NCBI RefSeq assembly: GCF_003053565.1
Contig: NZ_QAXS01000021.1
Location: 1-55,443, forward strand
Source: Halanaerobium saccharolyticum
Lineage (GTDB): Bacteria; Bacillota; Halanaerobiia; Halanaerobiales; Halanaerobiaceae
Direction of reading: 5' to 3'
Length of the DNA stretch: 55,443 nucleotides
How positions within the stretch are numbered: the stretch's first letter is position 1; the number at the start of each line of letters is the position of its first letter. The notes under the pieces are model-generated. The model made no database searches. It was not told the origin of the DNA and saw nothing but the letters and a program-made list of their open reading frames with translations. Both the position numbers and the translations under genes were made by a program. This document shows positions 1 to 8,663 of this stretch, piece after piece.

Positions 1-79
1 ATTTTAGTGGAGATTATTTGTGCGACGCTTATTATCTTATCAAGCTCTTTTAACTTTGTCAAGAACTTTTTAAAATAAT

Positions 80-118
80 TTTGTCGGCCGGAAAAGTCTT
101 TTGTTTTTCGGCGACAAA
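80..118. other. Inverted repeat (hairpin) of unknown role
   Basis: TTTGTCG (80-86) pairs with CGACAAA (112-118), and CCGGAAAA (88-95) pairs imperfectly with TTTTTCGG (104-111). This gives a hairpin of about 39 nt in an otherwise gene-free stretch (1-166). It could be a terminator for a gene to the left of the window, but no clear T-run follows it. Nothing else is recognisable in 1-166. Confidence 0.35.
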
Positions 119-149
119 TAATATAGTAACATCTATGATCACTGCTGTC

Positions 150-221
150 AAAAAAAAAATAAAAAAACTTCCTCCAAGTAGATAATAATTTCTATTAAAG
201 CTATCTACTATAAAGGAAGTT
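150..221 (-). terminator. Intrinsic terminator after the small-peptide genes
   Basis: AACTTCCT (167-174) and AGTAGATA (177-184) pair with AGGAAGTT (214-221) and TATCTACT (202-209). Read on the minus strand, the stem is followed by a long T-rich tract (A-run at 150-166 on the plus strand). This would end transcripts coming from the peptide genes at 281-725. Confidence 0.7.
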
Positions 222-280
222 CTTATTATTCTTGTTTTTAAAGATCATTTTTATATATTTTTTCATTATAATTTACTACT

Positions 281-397
281 TTAACCAAGATAATCTATAT
301 AATCATCATTATCAGTATTTTTCTGTTTGGTATTAATTCCAAACCCAAATGCAGCGATCTCAGCAAACTCATTAACAAATTTCTCAAACTTTCTCAT
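281..397 (-). CDS. Small acidic-tailed peptide, paralogue 1 (38 aa)
   Basis: Unrecognised 38-codon gene. ATG at 397 is preceded by AGGAGT with a 6-7 nt spacer, which is a good ribosome-binding site. The N-terminal half (MRKFEKFVNEFAEIAAFGFG) would form an amphipathic helix ending in Gly-Phe-Gly. The C-terminal half is polar and ends with an acidic aromatic motif DDYIDYLG. It shares the pattern F-x-x-F-A-E...A-x-GFG...D-x-YIDY-x-G with the peptide at 467-580, and the 5' leaders are similar too, so the two are duplicates. There is no signal peptide, Cys or transmembrane segment. The design (helix, short middle, acidic tail) recalls signalling-peptide precursors, but the residues needed for AgrD-type cyclisation and any processing enzyme are missing, so no function is assigned. 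Confidence 0.6.
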   Translation of the reverse strand: MRKFEKFVNEFAEIAAFGFGINTKQKNTDNDDYIDYLG

Positions 398-466
398 AGT
401 TATCACTCCTTATAGTATTATAAAATTATTGTTTTCTTATTGTTTTCTTATCGAGAAAAATTGATT

Positions 467-580
467 TTAACCAAAATAATCAATATATTCGTCGCTATCT
501 TTATCGATATTTCTAGCTAAACCAAATCCCATTGCAGTTGTTTCAGCGAAATTGTTAAGAAATCTTTCCACTCTATTCAT
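467..580 (-). CDS. Small acidic-tailed peptide, paralogue 2 (37 aa)
   Basis: Unrecognised 37-codon gene, ATG at 580, preceded by AGAGGTGATAATT, a reasonable ribosome-binding site. It is a clear relative of the peptide at 281-397: MNRVERFLNNFAETTAMGFG forms the helical half and DEYIDYFG the acidic aromatic end. Conservation of both ends, with a variable middle of about 8-10 residues, argues that this is translated and under selection rather than a chance ORF. It lies between the other two small genes, with short AT-rich spacers that repeat the same leader sequence. Confidence 0.6.
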   Translation of the reverse strand: MNRVERFLNNFAETTAMGFGLARNIDKDSDEYIDYFG

Positions 581-650
581 AATTATCACCTCTTATAGTA
601 TTTTTAAATTATAGGTTTCTTTTAAAATTATATTTTTTTCTTAAAACTTA

Positions 651-725
651 TTACTTTCTATAACCTCTAGCCTTCATTTCTAATTCTGCTGCTTCAAAAA
701 TAAAATCTTTTACTTTTCTTAGCAT
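651..725 (-). CDS. Small peptide, divergent third member (24 aa)
   Basis: Unrecognised 24-codon gene starting with ATG at 725 after AAGGGGTGATATAAG, a ribosome-binding site very like those of the next two peptides. The product is basic and helical, MLRKVKDFIFEAAELEMKAR followed by GYRK. It shares the starting pattern M-x-R...F-(I/L/V)...A-E with the two downstream peptides but lacks the DYIDY end. It is the first gene of the array after the likely promoter at 795-826. Shorter and less certain than its neighbours, it could be a leader peptide. Confidence 0.45.
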   Translation of the reverse strand: MLRKVKDFIFEAAELEMKARGYRK

Positions 726-794
726 CTTATATCACCCCTTGTAGTTTTGTAAAATTATAGGTTTTATTAACTTTCTTATTTTCTTATTGAGTAC

Positions 795-826
795 ATTATA
801 TCGAATAAGAATTATTATGATGTAAA
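795..826 (-). promoter_or_regulatory. Possible promoter of the small-peptide array
   Basis: On the minus strand a perfect TATAAT (plus-strand 795-800) lies 20 nt downstream of TTTACA (821-826). The spacing is long for a standard promoter, so only the -10 box is convincing. It stands between the gyrA terminator and the first peptide gene, so the array probably has its own transcript. Otherwise 726-933 holds only AT-rich sequence. Confidence 0.4.
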
Positions 827-933
827 GTAGTTAACAATTATTAAAATTAATATGAGTTATTTACTCAACTTTACTTATCTGTATTCATTTTATGTTAATT
901 CATAGTTATATAAAGTAAAATTGATTACATTTG

Positions 934-969
934 AAAAAAACTCCACAGAATTTTGATCTCTGTGGAGTT
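934..969 (-). terminator. Intrinsic terminator of gyrA
   Basis: AACTCCACAGA (939-949) and TCTGTGGAGTT (959-969) form a perfect 11-bp stem with a 9-nt loop. On the minus strand this is followed by a run of T (A-run at 934-940). It lies 18 nt past the gyrA stop and should end the dnaA-gyrA side transcript. Confidence 0.9.
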
Positions 970-987
970 AACTTATCATATTAGTAA

Positions 988-3594
988 TTATTCTTCTGTA
1001 TCTGTATTATCTGTTTCAATTTCTTCCTCTGCTTCAAGTTCAGCCTCTTCTGCAGCTTGAGCTTCCTCTGCTTCTCTGTCTATTTTTTCAACAATCCTGT
1101 CAAAACGAGCTTCTGCAATTTCTTCCGGGCTTAATTTTTCTTTTTCTTCCTTATCTTCAGCTTCATCTTCTAAAATATCATCATTAATTCTGGCTAAAGA
1201 TACAACTTTATCATCTTCGCCAACATTGATTATTTTAACACCCATTGTATTTCTACCAGTAGTTGATATTTCAGCCGCTGGAACTCTAATAATAATACCA
1301 TCCTGAGTTATAACCATCATTTCCAGGCTGTCATCAACAATTCTGGCTGCAGCAAGCTTACCATTCTTCTCAGTAATATTAGCGGTAATTATACCTTTAC
1401 CGGCTCTATTTTGAATTCTATAGTCAGAAATTGGAGTCCGCTTACCATAACCATTTTCAGTAATTACCAGTAGTTCTTCTCCTGCAGAATCTATTCCCAT
1501 ATCGATTACCCGATCATCTTCTGCTAAATTAATTCCTTTAACTCCATAAGAATTTCTACCTACAGAGCGAACATCAGCCTCATTAAAATGAATAGCCTTG
1601 GCATTACGGGTAACCAGGAAGATGTTTTCGTCCTCTTCAATAATTCTGACCCCAATTAGTTCATCATTTTCTCTTAAATTAACAGCAATTAGTCCGGTAT
1701 AATTGGTATCATACTCTTCTAAAGCTGTCTTTTTGATTAAACCATTTTTGGTGGCCATAATTAAATAGGCATCTTCCGGGAACTCTTTAATTGGGATAAC
1801 TGCATTAATCTTTTCTTCTGCCTCTAATTCAAGCAGGTTAACAATAGCAGTACCTCTGGCCTGACGACCTGTTTCCGGTATCTGATATCCCTTTAATCTG
1901 TAAACTCTCCCCTGGTTGGTAAAGAATAAGAATTTATAGTGAGTGGTAGTTGTAAAGATATTCTCCACAAAATCCTCTTCTTTGGTGCTGATTCCTATTA
2001 CTCCTTTACCACCCCGGCGCTGACTGCGGTATAAATCAAGCGGCATCCGCTTAATATATCCCTGATTGGTCATAGTTACTACAATCTGCTCTTCTTCAAT
2101 TAGATCCTCTAATTCAAGGTCTGTAGCTCTATTCATAATTGCAGTTCGGCGCTCATCATTATATTTATCTTTAATTGCTAAAATTTCTTCTTTAATAATT
2201 TCTAATAATTTTCCTTCATCTGCTAAAACAGATCTATAATATGTTATTTTTTCCTGTAAATCTTTATATTCTGTTTCTATTTTATCTCTTTCTAATCCGG
2301 TCAGGCTCTGCAGTCTCATTCTTAAAATAGCATTGGCCTGAGTCTCAGAAAGATCATAGTTCTCCATTAATTTAATTCTGGCTGTATCAACTTCATCAGC
2401 ATTTTTAATCATTTCCACTATTTCATCAATATTAGCCAGGGCAATCCTGTAACCTTCTAGAATATGAGCTCTATCTAAGGCTTTATCCAGATCATACTGA
2501 GTTCGGCGTCTGATAACCTCTTTTTGATGTTCTAAGTAATGTTCTAAAATTTGTTTTAAGGATAAAACCTTGGGCTCTTTATCTACCAGAGCTATCATTA
2601 TCACACTGAAGGTAACCTGAAGTCTGGAGTGTTTAAATAGCTGATTTAAAACTACTTTGGGAGTAGCTTCTCTTTTTAATTCAATTACTATTCTCATTCC
2701 ATCACGATCTGATTCATCCCTGATATCAGAAATCGCATCAAGTTTTTCATCCTTAACCAGCTCAGCAATTCTTTTGATTAAACGAGCCTTATTTACCTGA
2801 TAAGGCAGTTCATCAACAATGATCTGCTTTCTATTTACAGATAAATCTTCAACTCTGGTTTTTGCTCTTACAGTTAATTTACCGCGCCCATTTTTATAGG
2901 CCTTATAGATGCTGCCGCGGCCCATAATCTGACCGCCTGTAGGAAAATCAGGTCCCTTGATAGTTCCCATCAATTCCTTGGTTGTAATCCCCGGATTGTT
3001 GATCAATTTAATTACTCCATCAATTACTTCACCTAAATTATGAGGTGGAATACTGGTTGACATTCCAACTGCAATTCCTGAAGTACCATTAACTAATAAA
3101 TTAGGAAATCTAGCGGGTAATACTTCCGGTTCTTCCAGCGATTCATCAAAGTTAGGAATAAAATCAACTGTTTCTTTATTGATATCAGTCATCATCTCTG
3201 AGGCAATAGGAGCCATCCTGGCCTCTGTATAACGCATAGCTGCGGCACTATCACCGTCAATCGAACCAAAGTTACCATGACCATCTACCAGCATATAGCG
3301 GTAGGAAAAATCCTGTGCCATCCTAACCATCGTATCATAAACTGCTGTATCTCCATGTGGGTGATACTTACCCAGTACTTCTCCAACAATACGAGCAGAT
3401 TTTTTATGAGGTTTGGTATGAGTCATCCCCAGGTCATTTAAGGCATATAAAATTCTTCTGTGGACCGGCTTTAAACCATCTCTAACATCCGGCAGAGCTC
3501 TTCCTACAATTACACTCATTGAGTAATCAAGGTAGGAAGTTCTCATTTCTTTATCTATGTCAATTTTTTTAACTCTTGCTGCTTTTTGATCCAA
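988..3594 (-). CDS. gyrA: DNA gyrase subunit A
   Basis: GyrA is the DNA-cleaving subunit of gyrase, a type IIA topoisomerase that introduces negative supercoils with GyrB in the cytoplasm. The 868-residue length fits the family. The N-terminal winged-helix/tower domain contains the catalytic Tyr122 in AAMRYTEAR. The quinolone-region sequence [11 protein letters not shown] gives Thr83 and Asp87 by E. coli numbering. The GyrA box QRRGGKG, diagnostic of gyrase versus topoisomerase IV, is present at the start of the C-terminal pinwheel domain. The last ~50 residues are a strongly acidic tail (Glu/Asp/Ala-rich), longer than in many relatives. The gene follows gyrB by 32 bp, is last in the dnaN-gyrA run, and ends at a strong terminator. 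Confidence 0.98.
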   Translation of the reverse strand: MDQKAARVKKIDIDKEMRTSYLDYSMSVIVGRALPDVRDGLKPVHRRILYALNDLGMTHTKPHKKSARIVGEVLGKYHPHGDTAVYDTMVRMAQDFSYRYMLVDGHGNFGSIDGDSAAAMRYTEARMAPIASEMMTDINKETVDFIPNFDESLEEPEVLPARFPNLLVNGTSGIAVGMSTSIPPHNLGEVIDGVIKLINNPGITTKELMGTIKGPDFPTGGQIMGRGSIYKAYKNGRGKLTVRAKTRVEDLSVNRKQIIVDELPYQVNKARLIKRIAELVKDEKLDAISDIRDESDRDGMRIVIELKREATPKVVLNQLFKHSRLQVTFSVIMIALVDKEPKVLSLKQILEHYLEHQKEVIRRRTQYDLDKALDRAHILEGYRIALANIDEIVEMIKNADEVDTARIKLMENYDLSETQANAILRMRLQSLTGLERDKIETEYKDLQEKITYYRSVLADEGKLLEIIKEEILAIKDKYNDERRTAIMNRATDLELEDLIEEEQIVVTMTNQGYIKRMPLDLYRSQRRGGKGVIGISTKEEDFVENIFTTTTHYKFLFFTNQGRVYRLKGYQIPETGRQARGTAIVNLLELEAEEKINAVIPIKEFPEDAYLIMATKNGLIKKTALEEYDTNYTGLIAVNLRENDELIGVRIIEEDENIFLVTRNAKAIHFNEADVRSVGRNSYGVKGINLAEDDRVIDMGIDSAGEELLVITENGYGKRTPISDYRIQNRAGKGIITANITEKNGKLAAARIVDDSLEMMVITQDGIIIRVPAAEISTTGRNTMGVKIINVGEDDKVVSLARINDDILEDEAEDKEEKEKLSPEEIAEARFDRIVEKIDREAEEAQAAEEAELEAEEEIETDNTDTEE

Positions 3595-3626
3595 AATATT
3601 TCACCAACCTTTATCTTATAATAAAT

Positions 3627-5549
3627 TTATACATCAAGATTTTTAACTTCTCGGGCATGTTTTTGAATAAATTCACGTCTTGGAGCAACCTTGTCCCCCA
3701 TTAAAATAGAGAAGGTCTCATCAGCCATGATTGCATCTTCTATATCTACCTGGAGTAAAATTCTATTATCTGGATCCATAGTAGTATCCCAGAGCTGAGA
3801 AGGATTCATCTCACCCAGACCCTTATATCTCTGCATGGAAACTCTGTCTTTTCCTATTTCCTCAAGCAGCTCCTTAAGTGCTTTATCATTGTAAACATAT
3901 TCTTCTCTTCTACCCTTTTTGACCTTATATAAAGGTGGTTGTGCAATATAGATATTTCCATTTTCTAATAAAGGGCGCATATACCGATAAAAGAAGGTTA
4001 AAAGTAAAGTTCTAATATGAGCACCATCAACATCGGCATCAGTCATAATTATAATTCGATCATAACGAATATTATTTATATCAAACTCTTCTCCTACCCC
4101 TGTTCCAATAGCAGTAATTAGAGCTCTTATTTCATCATTATTTAAAATTTTATTTAATCGTGATTTTTCTACATTTAAAATTTTACCTTTAAGCGGCAAA
4201 ATAGCCTGAAATTCTCTGTCCCGGCCCTGTTTAGCAGAACCACCGGCAGAGTCACCCTCAACGATATATACTTCTGTGTCATCAGCCTTCCTTTTTGAAC
4301 AGTCTGCCAGTTTCCCCGGTAGAGCTGTAGATGTTAGGGCACTTTTTCTTCTGGTTAAATCTCTGGCTTTCCGGGCAGCTTTTCTTGCCTGAGCTGCACT
4401 CATTGCCTTCTCAATAATCGCCTTACCTACCTTAGGATTTTCTTCTAAATATGTTTTCAAAAATGAAGAAACGGCAGAATCAACAAAACCCCGCATCTCA
4501 CTGTTACCGAGCTTGGTTTTAGTCTGTCCTTCAAACTGGGGTTCAGATAATTTAACACTAATAATAGCAATCATACCTTCTCTAATATCTTCACCTTTGA
4601 GGTTGTCATCCCCATCTTTTAAAATATTTTTGCTGCGGGCATAATCATTAAAAGTACGGGTAGTAGCTGATTTAAAACCGCTTAAATGAGTTCCACCCTC
4701 TTTGGTGTTAATATTATTGGCAAAGGTATAAAGTGAAGTATTATATCCCTGATGGTACATAATTGCAACTTCAATTGAACCCTCTTCACCTTCATCTTCT
4801 ATGTAAATTGGTTCTGAAAGCAGAGGTTTCTTACTCTGTGCTAAATATTCAACAAAGGAAACCAGTCCACCATCAAAGTGGAATTCTTCCTCTTCAACCT
4901 CTTCCTGACGGGTATCCTTGATTTTTATTGTTGTACCTTTATTTAAAAAAGCCAGCTCTTTTAAGCGCTGAGCTAAGACTCTAAATTCAAAATCAATTTC
5001 TTCAAAAATAAGTGGGTCAGGTTTAAATTCAATAGTGGTTCCTGTACATTCACTGTCACAGCTTCCTACTACCTGCAGCTCATGCTGAGGAATCCCTCTC
5101 TCGTATTTCTGCTTATAAACCTTACCATCTTTCCAGGCAATCTCAACTTCCATCCACTCGGTGAGTGCATTTACAACTGAAACACCAACACCATGTAAAC
5201 CACCTGAAACCTTATACCCCTCTCCACCAAATTTACCACCTGCATGAAGTGTTGTCATTACTACCTCTACAGCTGGTTTATCAACTTTAGGGTGGATTTC
5301 AACTGGGATTCCCCGGCCGTCATCCTGAACTTTAATTACATTTCCGGGCTTGATTTCAACTGAGATTTCTGTACAGTAGCCAGCCATAGCTTCATCAATA
5401 CTATTATCAACTACCTCATAGACTAAATGATGCAGCCCTTCTATACTTGTAGAACCAATGTACATCCCCGGTCTTTTACGAACCGCTTCCAGTCCTTCTA
5501 ATACCTGTATATGTTCTGCTTCGTAATTACTTCTGTCCTTAATATCCAT
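3627..5549 (-). CDS. gyrB: DNA gyrase subunit B
   Basis: GyrB is the ATPase subunit of gyrase. The GHKL ATPase domain is at the N-terminus ([24 protein letters not shown] and [13 protein letters not shown] motifs). The TOPRIM domain carries [20 protein letters not shown] and the acidic [13 protein letters not shown] metal site, and the C-terminus has the usual [16 protein letters not shown] prefer ATG at 5549 (640 residues) over a TTG one codon upstream, because this ATG overlaps the TGA stop of the preceding RemB-like gene as TGATG, typical of translational coupling. Gene order remB-gyrB-gyrA is the usual Firmicutes arrangement. Confidence 0.98.
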   Translation of the reverse strand: MDIKDRSNYEAEHIQVLEGLEAVRKRPGMYIGSTSIEGLHHLVYEVVDNSIDEAMAGYCTEISVEIKPGNVIKVQDDGRGIPVEIHPKVDKPAVEVVMTTLHAGGKFGGEGYKVSGGLHGVGVSVVNALTEWMEVEIAWKDGKVYKQKYERGIPQHELQVVGSCDSECTGTTIEFKPDPLIFEEIDFEFRVLAQRLKELAFLNKGTTIKIKDTRQEEVEEEEFHFDGGLVSFVEYLAQSKKPLLSEPIYIEDEGEEGSIEVAIMYHQGYNTSLYTFANNINTKEGGTHLSGFKSATTRTFNDYARSKNILKDGDDNLKGEDIREGMIAIISVKLSEPQFEGQTKTKLGNSEMRGFVDSAVSSFLKTYLEENPKVGKAIIEKAMSAAQARKAARKARDLTRRKSALTSTALPGKLADCSKRKADDTEVYIVEGDSAGGSAKQGRDREFQAILPLKGKILNVEKSRLNKILNNDEIRALITAIGTGVGEEFDINNIRYDRIIIMTDADVDGAHIRTLLLTFFYRYMRPLLENGNIYIAQPPLYKVKKGRREEYVYNDKALKELLEEIGKDRVSMQRYKGLGEMNPSQLWDTTMDPDNRILLQVDIEDAIMADETFSILMGDKVAPRREFIQKHAREVKNLDV

Positions 5550-5809
5550 CAATATCCCCCATTTTCTTCTGTAAACTTATCAACTCTATCTCCAAGTGTC
5601 TTAGATGAGATCATTGAAAGATAAATTGTCTCTCCTGTTAACACAAAAGAACGGGGATCTCCCCCGGAATAATCAACAATAAATCCTTCTTCATCAGAAA
5701 TCTCTAAAAATTCCTCAGTTATCTCAGATGAAGTCGTACTCTCTAAATCACCAATTAATACTACTTCTTTTGATGGAATCATATAACCATCACCAAGATG
5801 TAAAAACAT
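5549..5809 (-). CDS. remB: RemB/YaaB-like regulator (DUF370)
   Basis: An 86-residue member of the RemA/RemB (DUF370) family. The start [12 protein letters not shown] matches the MYIHLGEDFVV type start of B. subtilis YaaB/RemB, and position between recF and gyrB is the same. RemA-type relatives are DNA-binding regulators of biofilm-matrix and osmoprotectant genes; the role of RemB itself is poorly defined. The C-terminal part ([19 protein letters not shown]) is the conserved strand pair. It starts 4 nt after the recF stop and its TGA overlaps the gyrB ATG, so it is embedded in the operon and translated with its neighbours. Confidence 0.85.
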   Translation of the reverse strand: MFLHLGDGYMIPSKEVVLIGDLESTTSSEITEEFLEISDEEGFIVDYSGGDPRSFVLTGETIYLSMISSKTLGDRVDKFTEENGGY

Positions 5810-5813
5810 ATGT

Positions 5814-6938
5814 CTAATTCACCCTCTTTTTTATTCTCCCCTTTTTAACCTGATAAACATTATAGGAGTTATTTTTAATTCCGGATAAATTTTCTCCATC
5901 TGTTGCTGTAATTATAGTCTGAATTTTATCAGCTATAATATTAATCAATGCTTTTCTTCTTAAACCATCTAATTCCGAAAAAACATCATCTAAAAGCAGG
6001 ACTGGATATTCTCCGGTCTCTGACTTCATAAATTCCAGTTCTGCCAGTTTTAACGATAGAGCAGCAGTTCTCTGCTGTCCCTGAGATCCATATTTGCGAA
6101 GATCCATATCATTAACCTTTAATATTAAATCATCTCTATGAGGTCCAACTACTGTATAACCTCGAGAAATTTCCTGATCACGCTTTGAAATTAGGGCATC
6201 TATAAAAACTTCTCTTAATTCTGCTTCTCCCAGTTTTTTAGAAAAATTATTAAGAGAAATATCATATTCCAGCTCTAAATTTTCCCTTCCTTCAGTAATT
6301 TTACGCTGAGAAAGTCTGGCCAGAATTTTTAGTTTATCTACAACTTCAATTCTTTTTAAAATTATTTTTGAGCCTACTGCCGCCAGCTGTTCATCCCAGA
6401 CAGAAAGCATTTCCCGATCAGTTGACTTTCCATCTCTAATTGATTTTAATAAATTATTTCGCTGTTTTAAAAGATGATCATATTTATTTAAAAGGTGATT
6501 ATAATAGCGGCTGACCTGAGAAATTTCAAGATCTATAAACTCTCTTCTGTGCGATGGTCCCTCTTTAACCAGCTTTAAATCCTCAGGAGAAAATAAAACT
6601 GCATTTAAATATCCCAGCAGTTCTTTCACTTTATCCAGAGGATTATCATTAATTTCAACCTGGCGTCCACTTTTTTCTAAACGCATGGCTAACTTTATTT
6701 TACCTTCTCTGCGCCGTAAAAGCAACTGAACAAGTGCTTTTTCCTGATCCCAGTTGATCATTTCGGAAGTAATACTACTCCGATGCGAGTTAGCAGTGGC
6801 CATTAAATAAATTGATTCTAAAAAATTAGTCTTCCCCTGGCCGTTGGCACCCAAGAAAATATTTAAATTTGGATTTAAATCAATCATCAGCTCTTCAAAA
6901 TTACGAAAATTTCGGCAGAGAACTCTTTCTAAATACAT
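5814..6938 (-). CDS. recF: DNA replication and repair protein RecF
   Basis: RecF is an SMC-like ATPase that helps load RecA at single-strand gaps, acting with RecO and RecR. The 374-residue length is normal. Walker A is GANGQGKTNFLE near residue 30, the ABC-type signature is YGSQGQQRTAALSLKLAELE near residue 300, and Walker B is PVLLLDDVFSELD near residue 325. It starts 3 nt after the stop of the S4-domain gene yaaA and is followed by the RemB-like gene after 4 nt. This is the conserved dnaN-yaaA-recF-remB-gyrB order. Confidence 0.97.
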   Translation of the reverse strand: MYLERVLCRNFRNFEELMIDLNPNLNIFLGANGQGKTNFLESIYLMATANSHRSSITSEMINWDQEKALVQLLLRRREGKIKLAMRLEKSGRQVEINDNPLDKVKELLGYLNAVLFSPEDLKLVKEGPSHRREFIDLEISQVSRYYNHLLNKYDHLLKQRNNLLKSIRDGKSTDREMLSVWDEQLAAVGSKIILKRIEVVDKLKILARLSQRKITEGRENLELEYDISLNNFSKKLGEAELREVFIDALISKRDQEISRGYTVVGPHRDDLILKVNDMDLRKYGSQGQQRTAALSLKLAELEFMKSETGEYPVLLLDDVFSELDGLRRKALINIIADKIQTIITATDGENLSGIKNNSYNVYQVKKGRIKKRVN

Positions 6939-6941
6939 TAA

Positions 6942-7160
6942 TTATCCCCGACTTACTTTATATTTTTTATCTTCAGCCTTTAATTTAACTATATCTCCAG
7001 CTTTTAAAGTTTTACCCCTCTTTAATTCTATTTCTCCATTAACCTCTACTTCTCCTGCCTGAATTAAATGTTTAGCTTCGCCACCACTCATTACAATATT
7101 GGCCCATTTTAAAAATTGATCTAAATTAATTGTATCACTTGTTATTTTTACTTCTTCCAT
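6942..7160 (-). CDS. yaaA: S4-domain RNA-binding protein YaaA/RlbA
   Basis: A 72-residue protein with a single S4 RNA-binding domain (LDQFLKWANIVMSGGEAKHLIQ followed by GEVEVNGEIELKRGKTL when split at the helix end). B. subtilis YaaA (RlbA) in the same position is linked to assembly of the large ribosomal subunit. The ATG at 7160 has a strong AGGAGG site 9 nt upstream. The gene sits between dnaN and recF as in most Firmicutes. Confidence 0.9.
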   Translation of the reverse strand: MEEVKITSDTINLDQFLKWANIVMSGGEAKHLIQAGEVEVNGEIELKRGKTLKAGDIVKLKAEDKKYKVSRG

Positions 7161-7249
7161 TTCTAAATAACCTCCTCAATTACAGTAAGTGTACCCCCTT
7201 TAATAACTTTCCAGATATCAACAGACCATTACACTTTATTAGCTTTTAA

Positions 7250-8359
7250 TTATGATTGTGAACGGACCGGCATAATCAGATAAATAAACTTATCCCCATC
7301 TTTTTGAGAATTAACAACAAGGGGATTTAATGGTCCTATCATTTCTATATTAATTTCGTCAGAATCTAATACTTTTAAGACATCAATGAAATAGCCGGCG
7401 TCAATATTAATTTTCTGCTCCGGACCTTCAATATCAATCTTTACTTCCTCATGTGCATAACCAGAACTACCCTCTGCTGAATTGATCTCCATTAAGCCAT
7501 CATCTGCCTGAAGGGTAATTATATTTGCATCAAGTTTTGCAATCAGAGAAGCTCTTTTTACTGCACCGTGCAGCTGGGAGAGATCTGCAGAAAATTTACT
7601 GTTTGATTCATCCGGAATAACCAGCTCATAATTTGGAAATTTACCCTCGATTAAGCGGGAAATAACCTCTATTCCAGCAAAATTAAAACGAGCATAATTA
7701 CTGTCAACCTCTATCTCAACACTTCCCTCATCTTCCAGTAAATTATTTAATTCCTGTAAGGTGCTGCCTGGTAAAATAACAGCAATTTTTTCATTAACTG
7801 AAGTCTGTAAAGGAGCTTCAATATATGAAAGACGGTATGTATTTGTAGAAACCATCTTTACTTTTTCTGCTTCAACTTCAAATAAAGCACCTGTTAAAGC
7901 AGGCTGAGTTTCATCCTTTGAGGTTGAAATTCTAACCTTTTTGATCATTTCTTTAAATTTACTTGAAGGCAGAGTAAACTTTGCACTCTCTTCTACCTGC
8001 GGCAAATTGGGAAATTCATCTGGATCATAACCATTTATTTTAAATAAAGAATTAAGACATTTAATCTGCAGCTGCCATTTATCCTTATTTAATTCTATCT
8101 TTACTTCTTCATTAGGCAGTTCCCTAATAATATTTGAAAATTGAGTAGCAGGCAGCACAATTGATCCGTCAATTTCTGCCTCTACTTTTAAATCATATTT
8201 GATTCCCAGCTCCAGATCAGTTGACTTTAAAGTTAATTTATTATTTTCCAGCTTTAAAAAGATTCCAGTTAAAATAGGTAATGTTTGATTTTTAGCTACA
8301 GCTCTTCTAACTATGTTCAGAGCATTATATAAATCTTTTTGATTGATTGAAAATTTCAA
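7250..8359 (-). CDS. dnaN: DNA polymerase III sliding clamp (beta subunit)
   Basis: DnaN forms the ring-shaped clamp that tethers the replicative polymerase to DNA. I choose TTG at 8359 as start: it gives the canonical LKFSINQKDLYNAL N-terminus and has a perfect AGGAGGG (8367-8373) 7 nt upstream. The longer reading from 8392 lacks a ribosome-binding site. The product is then 369 residues, the usual length, with three repeated clamp domains and the typical C-terminus YLIMPVRS. It lies downstream of dnaA across the 304-bp origin segment. Confidence 0.97.
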   Translation of the reverse strand: MKFSINQKDLYNALNIVRRAVAKNQTLPILTGIFLKLENNKLTLKSTDLELGIKYDLKVEAEIDGSIVLPATQFSNIIRELPNEEVKIELNKDKWQLQIKCLNSLFKINGYDPDEFPNLPQVEESAKFTLPSSKFKEMIKKVRISTSKDETQPALTGALFEVEAEKVKMVSTNTYRLSYIEAPLQTSVNEKIAVILPGSTLQELNNLLEDEGSVEIEVDSNYARFNFAGIEVISRLIEGKFPNYELVIPDESNSKFSADLSQLHGAVKRASLIAKLDANIITLQADDGLMEINSAEGSSGYAHEEVKIDIEGPEQKINIDAGYFIDVLKVLDSDEINIEMIGPLNPLVVNSQKDGDKFIYLIMPVRSQS

Positions 8360-8663
8360 AGTATATCCCTCCTGATTAAAAGTTATTAACAAAAACGAAA
8401 ATATATAATAATGGTTAATTTATTAATAAAACTAGTAGTAATAGTAGTAGGGGCTGTGAATATGTGGATAAGCCCTTAAGTACTATTGAGAGCCTGATTT
8501 CACCTGTAGATAAGTTGTTAGTCGATAGGACAAGAGTTATCCACATACTAACAGTTAAAAATTATCAACAATCTATCAACAGGCACCTTAATAATTATCC
8601 ACAGAAAATGTTAATAGATAAAATGTGGAGCTAAGTATTAAAAAATTAACAGCAAAAAAAGTT
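8360..8663. other. oriC: oriC, dnaA-dnaN side (with unwinding module)
   Basis: A gene-free stretch of 304 bp. DnaA boxes: TGTGGATAA 8463-8471, TTATCCACA 8537-8545, TTATCCACA 8595-8603, plus near matches TGTGAATAT 8455-8463, TTATCAACA 8562-8570 and CTATCAACA 8573-8581. Next to the first pair is a GC cluster, then six TAG/TAA triplets at 8433-8450, then a very AT-rich run at about 8395-8431. This matches the unwinding architecture known for B. subtilis between dnaA and dnaN. Together with 10077-10621 it makes a bipartite origin flanking dnaA. Confidence 0.9.
8433..8450 (+). repeat. DnaA-trio array
   Basis: Six tandem triplets TAG TAG TAA TAG TAG TAG. Read 3'-to-5' from the DnaA-box side they are GAT GAT GAT AAT GAT GAT, the known 3'-(G/A)A(T/A)-5' DnaA-trio pattern on which a DnaA filament assembles to melt DNA. 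They are separated from the boxes at 8455-8471 only by a GGGC cluster, and are followed on the other side by AT-rich DNA. Confidence 0.85.

Noticed and set aside
1-166. tRNA or rRNA remnant at the left edge
   Set aside because: No cloverleaf or conserved rRNA sequence is visible, only AT-rich DNA and one hairpin.
281-725. AgrD-type cyclic peptide precursors
   Set aside because: No Cys or suitably placed Ser for ring formation, and no AgrB or AgrC gene in the window; kept only as unknown peptides.
281-780. CRISPR-like repeats at the left end
   Set aside because: The repeats are leaders of three reading frames, unequal in spacing and sequence; no cas genes.
8360-8392. Longer N-terminus of DnaN
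   Set aside because: The upstream start lacks a ribosome-binding site, while TTG 8359 follows AGGAGGG and gives the standard N-terminus.
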